Origin: Streptomyces sp. ADI96-02
GTDB lineage: Bacteria; Actinomycetota; Actinomycetes; Streptomycetales; Streptomycetaceae
DNA: 35,257 nt
NCBI RefSeq assembly: GCF_003846185.1
Contig: NZ_ML123034.1
Location: forward strand, 5,532,770 to 5,568,026
Direction of reading: 5' to 3'
Under the pieces are notes generated by a model that saw only the letters and a program-made list of their open reading frames with translations, was not told the origin of the DNA and did not search any database. Below are positions 16,506 through 25,146 of this stretch, one piece after another; within the stretch, counting starts at the first letter, position 1, and each line of letters starts with the position of its first letter. The translations under genes and the position numbers were made by a program.

Positions 16506-17123
16506 ATGGGCGAGCTGATCCTCATCCGGCACGGCGAGACCGAGTGGTCGCGCTCCGGACAGCACACGAGCTACACCGACCTGCCGCTGACCGCGACCGG
16601 CGAGCGCCAGGCGCGGGCGCTCGTCCCGCTGCTCGCCGACCGGACCATCGCCCTCACCCTCGTCAGCCCGTCCGTCCGCGCCCGCCGCACCGCCGAGCTG
16701 GCCGGCCTGGACGCGCCGCGGATCACGCCGGAGCTCCGCGAATGGGACTACGGAGGCTACGAAGGCGTCACCACCCAGGAGATCCACCGCACCCGGCCCT
16801 TCTGGAACCTGTGGACCGACGGCGTCGACCCGGGCGCCGAGGAGCATCCCGGCGAAAGCCCCGCACAGGTGGGCGAGCGCGCCGACCAGGTCCTCGCGGG
16901 CGCGCGGTCCGCCGCCGAGCGGATCGGGGACGGGGACATCGCCCTCGTCGCGCACTCGCACTTCCTGCGCGTGCTCACCGCCCGCTACCTGGGCCTGACC
17001 CCCGCGGAGGGGCGGCTCTTCCAGCTCGCCACCGGCGCGGTCTCCCGGCTCGGCACGGAACACGGCCGGCCGGTCGTCGTCGCGCTCAACGTGGCGCTGC
17101 CCGAAAGCCTCCAGGGGCCGTGA
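16506..17123 (+). CDS. Histidine phosphatase family protein (phosphoglycerate mutase-like)
   Basis: The 205-residue protein opens with LILIRHGETEWS, the RHG signature whose His9 accepts the phosphate. It also has the second catalytic His150 in VAHSHFLR, an Arg-rich SPSVRARRTAEL helix that binds the phosphate, and an acidic proton donor region (REWDYGGYEG). These make it a soluble branch-1 histidine phosphatase. Members include cofactor-dependent phosphoglycerate mutases, but this short form with few substrate-defining insertions is more likely a broad phosphatase. The physiological substrate cannot be read from the sequence. The ATG at 16506 follows GCGGAG with 5-base spacing. It is convergent with the GH92 gene and shares a terminator with it. 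Confidence 0.9.
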   Translation: MGELILIRHGETEWSRSGQHTSYTDLPLTATGERQARALVPLLADRTIALTLVSPSVRARRTAELAGLDAPRITPELREWDYGGYEGVTTQEIHRTRPFWNLWTDGVDPGAEEHPGESPAQVGERADQVLAGARSAAERIGDGDIALVAHSHFLRVLTARYLGLTPAEGRLFQLATGAVSRLGTEHGRPVVVALNVALPESLQGP

Positions 17124-17128
17124 ACGCC

Positions 17129-17167
17129 GACGGCCGGCCCGCCCCGTCCCCGGGGTGACCGGCCGTC
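17129..17167. terminator. Bidirectional terminator between convergent genes
   Basis: GACGGCCGG (17129-17137) pairs with CCGGCCGTC (17159-17167), and a smaller CCCC/GGGG stem can form in the loop. It lies between the phosphatase stop (17123) and the GH92 stop (17199). Confidence 0.65.
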
Positions 17168-17198
17168 CGCGCGCGACGCCGAGGCCGCGGTCACGCGG

Positions 17199-20100
17199 TC
17201 AGGAGAGCAGTTCCACCTCCGCCAGCGTCGCCGAACCCGTCAGCACCAGCCGGTACTTCGCGTACGCGCCGGGCCGGTCGACCGAGAAGGCCCGGGTCTG
17301 CCTGTCCCAGGCGAAGGACTGGCCGGAGCGGCGGTCCAGGTCTCGCCACCTCCTCCCGTCCGACGAGCCCTGGAGCGTCCAGCCCGCCGGGGCCTCGTCC
17401 GCCGCCGACGACGTCAGCGTGTACTGGAGCGCCTTCGTGGCCGAGGGGACCGGCAGCTCGGCCGACTCGACCGCCGCCGAGGTGGCCGAGGTGTCGTCGA
17501 ACAGCGCGCCGTCGCCCTTCAGCACGTCGGCCCTGGGCGCCGGGGCCTTGTCGTCGCGCTGGATGGAGACCGGCGCGGCGTCCTCGCCCGTGCCCCAGGC
17601 GGACGGCTTCGGGCCCATGGCGAACTCCAGCGTGCCGCCCCTGGCCAGCACGTCGTGCGGGAGCGCGGTGGAGGTCCACTTCGCGCCGTTCACCTTCACG
17701 CCCTGCACGTAGATGTTCTCCGCGCTGTTCTTCGGCGCCTTCACCACCAGTGTGCGGCCGTTGTCCATGCGGACGGTGGCCTTGGTGAAGAGCGGTGAGC
17801 CGATCGCGTACTCCCCGCTGCCCATCACCAGCGGGTAGAAGCCGAGCGCGGAGAAGAGGAACCACGCCGACTGCTCGCCGTTGTCCTCGTCGCCGTGGTA
17901 GCCCTGCCCGATCTCGCTGCCGGTGTAGAGGCGGCCCAGCACCTCGCGGACCTTCTCCTGCGTCCGGTACGGCTTCAGCGCCGCGTTGTACATGTACGTG
18001 GCGTGGTGGGCGACCTGGTTGCTGTGCCCGTACTGGCCCATCCGCACGTCACGCGCTTCGGTCATCTCGTGGATGACCCCGCCGTAGCTGCCGACGAACT
18101 CCGGGCCCGCCGTCTCCGGCGTCGAGAAGTACGTGTCCAGCTTCTTGCCGAGGCCCTCGCGACCGCCGTACAGGTTCGCCAGGCCCCGGCTGTCCTGCGG
18201 GGCGGTGAAGGCGTAGCCCCAGCCGTTGGTCTCGGTGTAGTCGTAGCCCCATACGCGCGGGTCGTAGCGGTCGGAGGGCAGGCGCCAGTCTCCGTCCGGC
18301 TTTCTGCCCTGGAAGAAGCCGGCCTTCCCGTCGAAGAGCTTGACGTAGTTCTGCGCCCGGTTCAGGAAGTAGGCCGACTCCTCCCGGTAGCGGGCCTTCT
18401 TCGTCTTCCGGTAGAGCTCCTGGCCCATCCGCGCGATGCCGTAGTCGTTGAGGTAGCCCTCCAGCGACCAGGACAGGCCCTCGTGGGTGGCGGTGTTCGC
18501 GTAGCCGGTGAAGACGGACGTCTCCATGCCCTTGCGGCCGACGCCCGAGGCCGGCGGGGCCACCGTGGCGTTCTTGACCGCCGCGTCGTACGCCGCCTCC
18601 GCGTCGAACTCCACGCCCTTGACGTACGCGTCGGCGAACGCCACGTCCGAGCTGGTGCCGGTCATCAGGTCCGCGTAGCCGGGGGAGGACCAGCGCGAGG
18701 TCCAGCCGCCGTCCTTGTAGTGCTGGACGAAGCCGTCCACCAGCTCTCCGGCCTTCTTCGGGGAGAAGAAGGAGTAGGCGGGCCACGTGGTGCGGTAGGT
18801 GTCCCAGAAGCCGTTGTTGACGTACACCTCGCCGTCGACGATCTTCGCACCGGTCCGGGTCGGGGTGTTCTCGCCGACCGGCTTCGAGAAGGGACTGGCG
18901 TAGGTGTTCCTGCCGTTCACCCGCTCGTGGCCGGAGTTCGGGTAGAGGTAGAGGCGGTAGAGGCTGGAGTAGAGCGTGGTCAGCTGGTCCGCGTTCGCGC
19001 CCTCCACCTCGACCGTGGAGAGGACCCCGTCCCAGGCCGCCTGCGCCGCGCGCCGCACGCGCTCGAAGGAGGCGGACTCCGGGATCTCCAGGGCCAGGTT
19101 CTTCTTCGCCTGGTCGAGGCTGATCAGCGAGGTGGCCAGGCGCAGGCCGACCGTGCGGTCCTCGCCCGCGTCGAAGCGGAAGAACCCGGTGACGTCGTCG
19201 CCCCCACCGCCCTTCAGCCTGCCGCTGTCGGTGACCGGCGCGTCGAAGACGCCGTACACGAACATCCGGGTCGCTCCGGTGGACAGGCCGCTCCTGACGT
19301 CCGAGTAGCCGGAGAAGGAACCGGACTCCGGGTCCAGGGTGAGGCCGCCCGCGTTCGAGACGTTGTCGAAGACCAGGCTCGCGTCCTTGCCCGGATAGGT
19401 GAACCGCATCCGCGCCGCGTGGTCGGTCGGCGTCATCTCGGCCTTGAGGCCGTTCTCGAAGGTGACGCCGTAGTAGTGCGGCCTCGCCGTCTCGTTCTCG
19501 TGCCGGAAGGGCAGCGCGCGGGCGGTCCGGGCCGCGTCCGGGGTCCCGGCGGCTGCCGAGGGCATCAACTGGAACGTCTGCCGGTCGCCCATCCACGGGC
19601 TCGGCTCATGGCTGGCGCTGAACGCCTGGAGCGTGGGGAGGTTGTCGTCGTTGTTGCCCCGCGCGTAGTCGTAGAGCCAGCTCAGGGAACCGGCGTTGGT
19701 CACCGGCGTCCAGAAGTTGAAGCCGTGCGGGACCGCGGTGGCCGGAATGTTGTTGCCGCGCGAGAAACCGCCGCTGCTGTTCGTGCCGCGGGTGGTCAGC
19801 GCGTAGTCCGACAGGTGCGCCTCGCGCTTCTCGGGCTTCTTCGGGGCGATCACGATGTCGTCGATCCAGCCCTGGAACTTCGCCGGGCCCTTGGCGGAGT
19901 CGTACGCCACCAGGACCCGGTCGACGGTCCGGCCCGCCGCGACCGTGCCGATGCGGGAGGCGACCTTGTTCCACTGGTTCACGTAGAGGCGCTTGGCGTC
20001 CCCCTGGCCCTGCGGGGTCAGCGGGCCGCCGTGGCTGTCGGTGGCCTTGAGGTCGCTCAGATACGTGCCGTCGGTGAAGGCGAGGTCCACCGCCACATGG

Positions 20101-21068
20101 GTGGCCGGGTAGTTCAGGTCCGTCTCGCCCATCTGCGGGTACACCAGGTAGGACAGCTCGGTGTCCCGGGTGACGGCCGTGTTCACGTCGAAGATCCTGT
20201 TGTACGAGTACGCCCGCCCGCCGGGCTTGTGCGTACCGGCGTAGCGCAGCGCCTTCTTTCCGGTGAATCCCGCGCCCGACTTCGCGGTGGGGGAGCCGGA
20301 GGGGCCGCGGTCGGCCCGGCTGCGCATCTCGTCGGGCGCGGGCGCGGAGGCGTCACCGTTCGAGAACTGAACGTCGGCGAGCTGGAGGGCGTCCGATCCG
20401 CCGTTGTTCTTCGTGATCTCCAGCCGGAAGTGCCGGTAGGCGGTGGCGGAATCGAACGCGTACGACTTGGTCTCGTGCCGCTTGGCGAACGCCTCGCCCG
20501 TACGCGTGTCGAGGTCGGTCCACTCCTCGCCGTCGGCCGAGCCCTTGAGCGTCCAGTCCCGCGGGTCGCGCTCGGCGTGGTCGTTGGCCGAAGTGAGCGC
20601 GTACGTCACGACCTTGACGGGTTCGTCCAGGTCGAACTCGACCCAGCCGGCGGCCTGGAAGGCCAGCCACTTCGAACCGGGTTCGAGGTCGGTCAGGTTC
20701 TCCTTGACCTCGCCGCCCGCGGTGTTCTCGGCGCTCGCGCGGACCTCGGTCACCCGGTCGGTGACGCCGCCCGGTATACCGGTGGAGAACCCGCCGTCCA
20801 CGCCCTGGGAGCGCTTCGAGCCGCCGGGCGACTCCTCCACGGTGTCGCGCCAGTCCGGCTGTTTCTCGCCGGCCTCGAACGAGGTGCTGAACGTCCGTTC
20901 GCCGGACGGTTTTCCTGTCGCGCCCGACGGCTGGGCGACGGCGGCCGTGGGGGCCGCCAGGGCCAGGGCGAGCGACGCCGCCAGGACGGCGGTACGGCGC
21001 CGTCTCGTACGGGCGGCGCCGCTGGAGACCCTTCGAGCGCCATGGTGGAGACCGCGTGGTGGCTGCAT
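17199..21068 (-). CDS. Secreted GH92 alpha-mannosidase with two discoidin domains
   Basis: The 1289-residue exoenzyme begins with a Sec signal peptide: an Arg-rich n-region, LAASLALALAAPTAAVA, cleavage near residue 45. Residues about 85-235 form an F5/8 type C (discoidin) domain (DWTLKGSADGEEWTDLD, YRHFRLEI), and a second truncated one closes the protein (about 1190-1289; GWTLQGSSDGRRWRDLD). Between them lie a beta-sandwich region and a GH92 (alpha/alpha)6 catalytic domain. It contains NGFWDTYRTTWPAY, THEGLSWSLEGYLNDYG and YHGDEDNGEQSAW, whose Asp1060 and Asp1062 correspond to the family's catalytic base pair. GH92 enzymes are calcium-dependent exo-alpha-mannosidases acting on yeast or glycoprotein mannans. 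The GNEPS motif of many members reads GHSNQ here, so linkage preference is uncertain. ATG 21068 has GGGGAGGA about 10 bases upstream. A LacI-type operator precedes it. Confidence 0.92.
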   Translation of the reverse strand: MQPPRGLHHGARRVSSGAARTRRRRTAVLAASLALALAAPTAAVAQPSGATGKPSGERTFSTSFEAGEKQPDWRDTVEESPGGSKRSQGVDGGFSTGIPGGVTDRVTEVRASAENTAGGEVKENLTDLEPGSKWLAFQAAGWVEFDLDEPVKVVTYALTSANDHAERDPRDWTLKGSADGEEWTDLDTRTGEAFAKRHETKSYAFDSATAYRHFRLEITKNNGGSDALQLADVQFSNGDASAPAPDEMRSRADRGPSGSPTAKSGAGFTGKKALRYAGTHKPGGRAYSYNRIFDVNTAVTRDTELSYLVYPQMGETDLNYPATHVAVDLAFTDGTYLSDLKATDSHGGPLTPQGQGDAKRLYVNQWNKVASRIGTVAAGRTVDRVLVAYDSAKGPAKFQGWIDDIVIAPKKPEKREAHLSDYALTTRGTNSSGGFSRGNNIPATAVPHGFNFWTPVTNAGSLSWLYDYARGNNDDNLPTLQAFSASHEPSPWMGDRQTFQLMPSAAAGTPDAARTARALPFRHENETARPHYYGVTFENGLKAEMTPTDHAARMRFTYPGKDASLVFDNVSNAGGLTLDPESGSFSGYSDVRSGLSTGATRMFVYGVFDAPVTDSGRLKGGGGDDVTGFFRFDAGEDRTVGLRLATSLISLDQAKKNLALEIPESASFERVRRAAQAAWDGVLSTVEVEGANADQLTTLYSSLYRLYLYPNSGHERVNGRNTYASPFSKPVGENTPTRTGAKIVDGEVYVNNGFWDTYRTTWPAYSFFSPKKAGELVDGFVQHYKDGGWTSRWSSPGYADLMTGTSSDVAFADAYVKGVEFDAEAAYDAAVKNATVAPPASGVGRKGMETSVFTGYANTATHEGLSWSLEGYLNDYGIARMGQELYRKTKKARYREESAYFLNRAQNYVKLFDGKAGFFQGRKPDGDWRLPSDRYDPRVWGYDYTETNGWGYAFTAPQDSRGLANLYGGREGLGKKLDTYFSTPETAGPEFVGSYGGVIHEMTEARDVRMGQYGHSNQVAHHATYMYNAALKPYRTQEKVREVLGRLYTGSEIGQGYHGDEDNGEQSAWFLFSALGFYPLVMGSGEYAIGSPLFTKATVRMDNGRTLVVKAPKNSAENIYVQGVKVNGAKWTSTALPHDVLARGGTLEFAMGPKPSAWGTGEDAAPVSIQRDDKAPAPRADVLKGDGALFDDTSATSAAVESAELPVPSATKALQYTLTSSAADEAPAGWTLQGSSDGRRWRDLDRRSGQSFAWDRQTRAFSVDRPGAYAKYRLVLTGSATLAEVELLS

Positions 21069-21098
21069 ACCGAGCCATTCCTCCCCGGAGCGTGCTTG

Positions 21099-21110
21099 GA
21101 CAACGTTGTC
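21099..21110 (-). promoter_or_regulatory. LacI-type operator upstream of the mannosidase gene
   Basis: GACAACGTTGTC is a perfect 12-base palindrome with the central CG typical of LacI/GalR operators. It lies 31 bases upstream of the start codon. On the minus strand a TTGACA -35-like element lies at 21159-21154, about 45-50 bases before the palindrome, so a bound repressor would sit near or just after the transcription start. The cognate repressor is not encoded in this window. Confidence 0.6.
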
Positions 21111-21288
21111 AGAGCGGGATGCAAGGTCCAGTAGGGAGCCAAGTGACAGAACATGTCAAGGGTGTTGCGCGTGACGGCTCCGATGAACAGGCCGCACCGG
21201 GAATTGGTCAGCCCACTGGGCGCGGTGCGCCCACGTCTCCGCGAGGTCTCAACTCGGGAAAGACTGCTGCCCAAACCTGCTTTCGATC

Positions 21289-21321
21289 TTGCTCAGTTGG
21301 CGACAAGTGGACTATACCTGT
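21289..21321 (+). promoter_or_regulatory. ngcE promoter with DasR-box (dre) match
   Basis: TTGCTC (21289-21294) and TATACC (21313-21318) with 18-base spacing make a plausible promoter. Overlapping the -10, AGTGGACTATACCTGT (21306-21321) matches the DasR consensus A(C/G)TGGTCTAGACCA(G/C)T at about 13 of 16 positions. DasR is the GntR-type repressor of aminosugar uptake genes in Streptomyces and is released by glucosamine-6-phosphate, which suits the N-acetylglucosamine/chitobiose transporter downstream. The leader to ngcE would be about 240 bases. Confidence 0.6.
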
Positions 21322-21425
21322 CGGCGTCTGCACAGCCGCTTCGCGCGGATGCGCACCCGGGGGAAACAGGGGACGGTCGTGAGGACGCCGCAGGGCTCCG
21401 CGCTGTACGGTCTCCCGATACTCCA

Positions 21426-21448
21426 CCGCGCCGGTTCCTCCGGCGCGG
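21426..21448 (+). promoter_or_regulatory. Hairpin in the ngcE leader, attenuator-like
   Basis: CCGCGCCGG (21426-21434) pairs with CCGGCGCGG (21440-21448) around a 5-base loop. It is followed by an unusually AT-rich run (CTGCATATCTTTATG), the form of an intrinsic terminator, and lies 119 bases before the ngcE start codon. It could attenuate read-through or terminate a short leader RNA. Confidence 0.45.
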
Positions 21449-21567
21449 CTGCATATCTTTATGACCCAAGCGCAACTGACCGCGGTGGCGGGGCCCTTCG
21501 CCTGAGGCGAATTTTCCACGGGCGACCGGTACACCGCCTGAGTCCTGGAGAAGGCGAGGACTTGAGC

Positions 21568-23013
21568 ATGGGATCCACCTCCGCCCACAACAATGAGGGC
21601 CTTGGCCGTCGCGATCTGATCAAGCGTTCTGCCGCACTCGGCCTGATCGCTGTTCCGACGATGAGCTTCCTGTCCGCCTGCGCGAGCGGCGACAGCAGCA
21701 GCGACGACAAGGTCGAAAAGGGCACGAAGACCGACAAGAACCCGCTGGCCGTCAACGGAAGCGCACCGCTCGACATCGTCATTTTCGACGGTGGATTCGG
21801 CACGAAGTACGCCGAGGACGCCAAGGCCGTCTACGAGAAGACCTACCCCGAGGCGCAGGTCAAGTTCGCCAAGACGCAGAAGATCCAGTCGGTTCTGCAG
21901 CCGCGCTTCAACGGGGGGACCCCGCCGGACCTGATCGACAACTCCGGCGCCCAGCAGATGGACATGGGCGTCCTGGTCGGCAAGAAGCAGCTCAGCGACC
22001 TGACCCCGCTGCTCGACGCGCCTTCCATCGACGACCCCGCCAAGACGGTCCGCGACACGCTGCGCCCCGGCATCGTCGAGATGGGCCAGTTCGACGGCGA
22101 GCCGGTCTGGATCATGTACTACGCGTACACGGTCTACGGCGTCTGGTACTCGCAGACCGCGCTCGACAACCTCGACGCGCAGTACCCCGAGACCTGGGAC
22201 GAGATGCTCGCGCTCTGCGCGAAGGCGAAGAAGAAGGGCGTCGCCGGCTGGACCTACCCCGGCAAGTACCCCTACTACCTGCCCTTCTCCCTCTACCCCT
22301 TCATCGGGAAGATCGGTGGCGTCGAAGTCCTCGACGCGATCGACAACCTGGAGCCGAAGGCCTGGGAGCATCCCGCGGTCAAGGCGGCCTTCGAGGCGTA
22401 CTACGAGCTGTTCGCCAAGGGGTACATCCTCAAGGGCACCCCGGGCCTGGACCACCGCGGTTCGCAGGGCGCCTGGGCGCGCGGCAAGGCGCTGTTCATC
22501 CCGAACGGCTCCTGGGTCGAGAACGAGGAAGCGGCGATCATCCCCAAGGACTTCAAGCTGTCCGTGGGCGCTCCCTCCAGCCTCGACTCCTCCGACGCGC
22601 TGCCCTTCGGCACCATCTGGGCGTCCGGCGGCGAGCCGTTCATCGTCCCGAGCAAGGCGAAGAACCCCGCGGGCGGCATGGAGCAGCTGCGCATCATGCT
22701 CAGCGAGGCCTCCTCCAAGTCCTTCACCGCCAGCACCAAGTCGCTCTCCGCCTTCAACGGCGGCACGGACGGCATCGAGCTGTCGGACGGCCTCAAGTCG
22801 GGCGTCGCCGCCCTGGAGAAGGCCGGTACCAACGTGGTCAACCCGCGCCTCCAGGACTGGTACGTCAAGCTCCAGAAGGAGCAGATCGGCGTCGCCGCGC
22901 TGGGCGAGATGATGGCCGGCCGCGCCAACCCGGCCGAGACCATCAAGAAGATCCAGGCGTTCGCCGACGCGGCGGCCAAGGATCAGTCCATCAAGCACTT
23001 CAAGCACCAGTGA
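21568..23013 (+). CDS. ngcE: NgcE, N-acetylglucosamine/chitobiose-binding lipoprotein
   Basis: The 481-residue solute-binding protein of a carbohydrate ABC importer has a twin-arginine motif (GRRDLIK, Arg14-Arg15) and a lipobox SFLSAC with Cys38. It is therefore a Tat-exported lipoprotein anchored outside the membrane. The mature part has the family-1 sugar-binding fold, with GTPPDLIDNSG, a Trp/Tyr-rich pocket (VWIMYYAYTVYGVWY) and a YPGKYPYYLPFSLYPF segment. It closely fits NgcE of the S. olivaceoviridis NgcEFG system, which binds N-acetylglucosamine and N,N'-diacetylchitobiose. ATG 21568 follows GGCGAGGA at 7 bases; TTG 21562 is in frame but too close to the ribosome binding site. It heads the ngcEFG operon and is probably DasR-controlled. 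Confidence 0.93.
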   Translation: MGSTSAHNNEGLGRRDLIKRSAALGLIAVPTMSFLSACASGDSSSDDKVEKGTKTDKNPLAVNGSAPLDIVIFDGGFGTKYAEDAKAVYEKTYPEAQVKFAKTQKIQSVLQPRFNGGTPPDLIDNSGAQQMDMGVLVGKKQLSDLTPLLDAPSIDDPAKTVRDTLRPGIVEMGQFDGEPVWIMYYAYTVYGVWYSQTALDNLDAQYPETWDEMLALCAKAKKKGVAGWTYPGKYPYYLPFSLYPFIGKIGGVEVLDAIDNLEPKAWEHPAVKAAFEAYYELFAKGYILKGTPGLDHRGSQGAWARGKALFIPNGSWVENEEAAIIPKDFKLSVGAPSSLDSSDALPFGTIWASGGEPFIVPSKAKNPAGGMEQLRIMLSEASSKSFTASTKSLSAFNGGTDGIELSDGLKSGVAALEKAGTNVVNPRLQDWYVKLQKEQIGVAALGEMMAGRANPAETIKKIQAFADAAAKDQSIKHFKHQ

Positions 23014-23061
23014 TCACGCGTCACCAGCGGCGGCAGCACGGGAAGGTCGGAGTCGGTAACG

Positions 23062-23982
23062 ATGCAACACGGTAAATACCGGTTCATAGTGGGGTTCTTG
23101 GTGGTCCCGATGGCGTTGTACGTCATCTTCGTCATCTGGCCGTTCATCCAGTCCATCTACTACTCGTTCACGGACTGGACCGGGCTCAGCCCGGACTTCT
23201 CGATGGTCGGCTTCGACAACTACACCAAGATGCTCGACGACGACGTCTTCTGGAAGTCGTTGCAGCACAGCGTGCTGCTGGCCCTCCTGCTGCCGCTGGT
23301 GACGCTGGGGCTCGCGCTCTTCTTCGCCTTCATGCTCAACGTGGGCGGGCGGCGCCGCAAGGGCGCCGCCGTCACGGGCGTGCGCGGCTCCGCCTTCTAC
23401 AAGATCGCGTACTTCTTCCCGCAGGTGCTCTCGATCGCGATCGTCGCCATCCTGTTCCAGTTCGCCTTCGACCCGGCGCAGGGCATGATCAACGGGACGC
23501 TCAAGGGCCTCGGCGTCGACGACGTACCGGACTGGCTGGGCGATCCGAAGCTGGCCCTGTGGTGCATCATGGCGGTCCTCGTCTGGTGCACGACCGGCTT
23601 CTTCGTGGTGCTGTTCTCCGCGGGCATGGCCTCCATCCCCAAGGACTTCTACGAGGCGGCGCTGCTGGACGGCGCGAGCCGGTTCACCACGTTCTTCCGG
23701 ATCACGCTGCCGCTGCTGTGGGACACGGTCCAGTCCGGATGGGTCTACATGGGCATCCTGGCGCTCGGAGCCGAGGGCTTCGCGATCGTGCACATCATGA
23801 GTGTCGGCCCCGGCGGGCCCGACTACTCCACCACCGTCCTGCCGCTGTACGTCTACCAGGCGGCGTTCCGCGACGGACAGGCGGGCTACGCGACCACGAT
23901 CGGTGTCGCCCTGCTCATCGTGACGCTGGCGTTCGCCGCCGTCGTCATGCGAGTGGGCCGGCGCGAGCGGCTGGAGTTCTGA
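23062..23982 (+). CDS. ngcF: NgcF, sugar ABC transporter permease
   Basis: This 306-residue inner-membrane permease of the MalF type has six main hydrophobic segments. The EAA loop that contacts the ATPase reads EAALLDGASRFTTFFRITLP at about residues 198-217. A short basic loop (GGRRRKGAAVTG) follows the second membrane pair. It starts at ATG 23062 with CGGAG about 8 bases upstream, 48 bases after ngcE. Its stop overlaps the ngcG start by one base. It pairs with NgcG to form the channel for N-acetylglucosamine and chitobiose delivered by NgcE. No ATP-binding subunit lies in the operon. Confidence 0.92.
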   Translation: MQHGKYRFIVGFLVVPMALYVIFVIWPFIQSIYYSFTDWTGLSPDFSMVGFDNYTKMLDDDVFWKSLQHSVLLALLLPLVTLGLALFFAFMLNVGGRRRKGAAVTGVRGSAFYKIAYFFPQVLSIAIVAILFQFAFDPAQGMINGTLKGLGVDDVPDWLGDPKLALWCIMAVLVWCTTGFFVVLFSAGMASIPKDFYEAALLDGASRFTTFFRITLPLLWDTVQSGWVYMGILALGAEGFAIVHIMSVGPGGPDYSTTVLPLYVYQAAFRDGQAGYATTIGVALLIVTLAFAAVVMRVGRRERLEF

Positions 23983-24920
23983 TGAAGACCACTGACACCC
24001 CTCCCTCCGGACCCGCCACCGGTGCTTCCGGCGTGCCGGAGCAGCGCACCGGCCCGGTGGTGGCCAAGGTCCCGGCGCCCCCGGCGAAGAGCAGCGAGGG
24101 CCAGGTCCTCAACGTCTTCTCGCACGGCATCCTGATCCTCTGGGCGCTGATGGTCGTCCTGCCGCTGTTCTGGGCGGTGATGTCCTCCTTCAAGAGCGAC
24201 ACGGACATCTTCAACACCCCGTGGTCCCTGCCCGACTCGCTCGACTTCGACAGCTGGGGCCGGGCCTGGAGCCAGGCCCACATGAGCGAGTACTTCCTGA
24301 ACACCGTCCTGGTGGTGGGCGGGTCGCTGGTCGGCACCCTGGTCCTCGGCTCGATGGCCGCCTACGTGCTCGCCCGCTTCGAGTTCCCGGGCAACCGCTT
24401 CATCTACTTCCTGTTCGTCGGCGGCATGAGCTTCCCGATCATGCTGGCCCTGGTCCCGCTGTTCTACGTCATGGACAACATGGGGCTGCTGAACACGATC
24501 CACGGGCTGATCCTCGTGTACATCGCGTACTCGCTGCCGTTCACCGTGTTCTTCCTGACCTCGTTCTTCCGGACGCTGCCGACGTCGGTGGCGGAGGCGT
24601 CGATCATCGACGGGGCCTCGCACACCCGGACGTTCTTCCAGGTGATGCTGCCGATGGCCAAGCCCGGCCTGATCAGCGTCGGCATCTTCAACTTCCTGGG
24701 GCAGTGGAACCAGTACATGCTGCCCACCGTGCTCAACACCGACCCGGACAGGCGGGTGCTGGCCCAGGGGCTGGTCGAACTCGCCTCCAGCCAGGGCTAC
24801 AAGGGCGACTACTCCGGCCTCTTCGCCGGTCTGGTGATCGCGATGCTGCCGGTGCTGGCCGCCTACATCGTCTTCCAGCGCCAGGTGGTCTCGGGCCTGA
24901 CGGCGGGTGCGCTGAAGTAG
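23982..24920 (+). CDS. ngcG: NgcG, sugar ABC transporter permease
   Basis: This 312-residue permease of the MalG type has a long Pro/Thr/Gly-rich cytoplasmic N terminus (about 40 residues) and then six membrane segments. The EAA loop is EASIIDGASHTRTFFQVMLP, followed by an FNFLGQWNQYMLP segment typical of the family. The start is ATG 23982 in TGATG, which shares its A with the ngcF stop and so ensures coupled translation; the frame is open upstream only as a shadow of ngcF. In Streptomyces, transporters of this type are energised by the shared ATPase MsiK encoded elsewhere. Two strong hairpins follow the stop. Confidence 0.92.
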   Translation: MKTTDTPPSGPATGASGVPEQRTGPVVAKVPAPPAKSSEGQVLNVFSHGILILWALMVVLPLFWAVMSSFKSDTDIFNTPWSLPDSLDFDSWGRAWSQAHMSEYFLNTVLVVGGSLVGTLVLGSMAAYVLARFEFPGNRFIYFLFVGGMSFPIMLALVPLFYVMDNMGLLNTIHGLILVYIAYSLPFTVFFLTSFFRTLPTSVAEASIIDGASHTRTFFQVMLPMAKPGLISVGIFNFLGQWNQYMLPTVLNTDPDRRVLAQGLVELASSQGYKGDYSGLFAGLVIAMLPVLAAYIVFQRQVVSGLTAGALK

Positions 24921-24928
24921 CCGGAGGC

Positions 24929-24986
24929 GCGGCCCCTTCGGGCCGCGGGGACGCAGGAGGGCCGCGCCGGTCGGGCGCGGCCCTCC
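24929..24986 (+). terminator. Double hairpin terminator after ngcEFG
   Basis: Hairpin 1 pairs GCGGCCC (24929-24935) with GGGCCGC (24940-24946) around CTTC. Hairpin 2 pairs 24956-24968 with 24974-24986, 13 perfect base pairs around a 5-base loop. Together they isolate ngcEFG from the regulator gene. Confidence 0.85.
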
Positions 24987-25146
24987 CGCGCGTGGTGCGG
25001 CGCGCGGGCCGCTCGCGCGGGGAGGACGGACATCAGGCCGAAAGGCTTCGACGTGCTCACGACGCGGAGGTCCCGTGCCCGTAGGAAGCTTCCGACGCTC
25101 AAGGTCTTGACGGGGGACAGGGCAGAAGGCTGAGCTTAGGCTTCAC

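Noticed and set aside
16185..17063. Upstream extension of the membrane-protein frame to 500 codons
   Set aside because: The extension is antisense to the histidine phosphatase and to the 25-base repeat; a good ribosome binding site marks ATG 16184.
17895..21134. A 1079-codon plus-strand open frame opposite the GH92 gene
   Set aside because: It is an antisense shadow: its Val/Arg/Gly/Ala-rich composition comes from the GC-rich codons of the opposite strand, while the minus strand encodes a clear GH92 enzyme.
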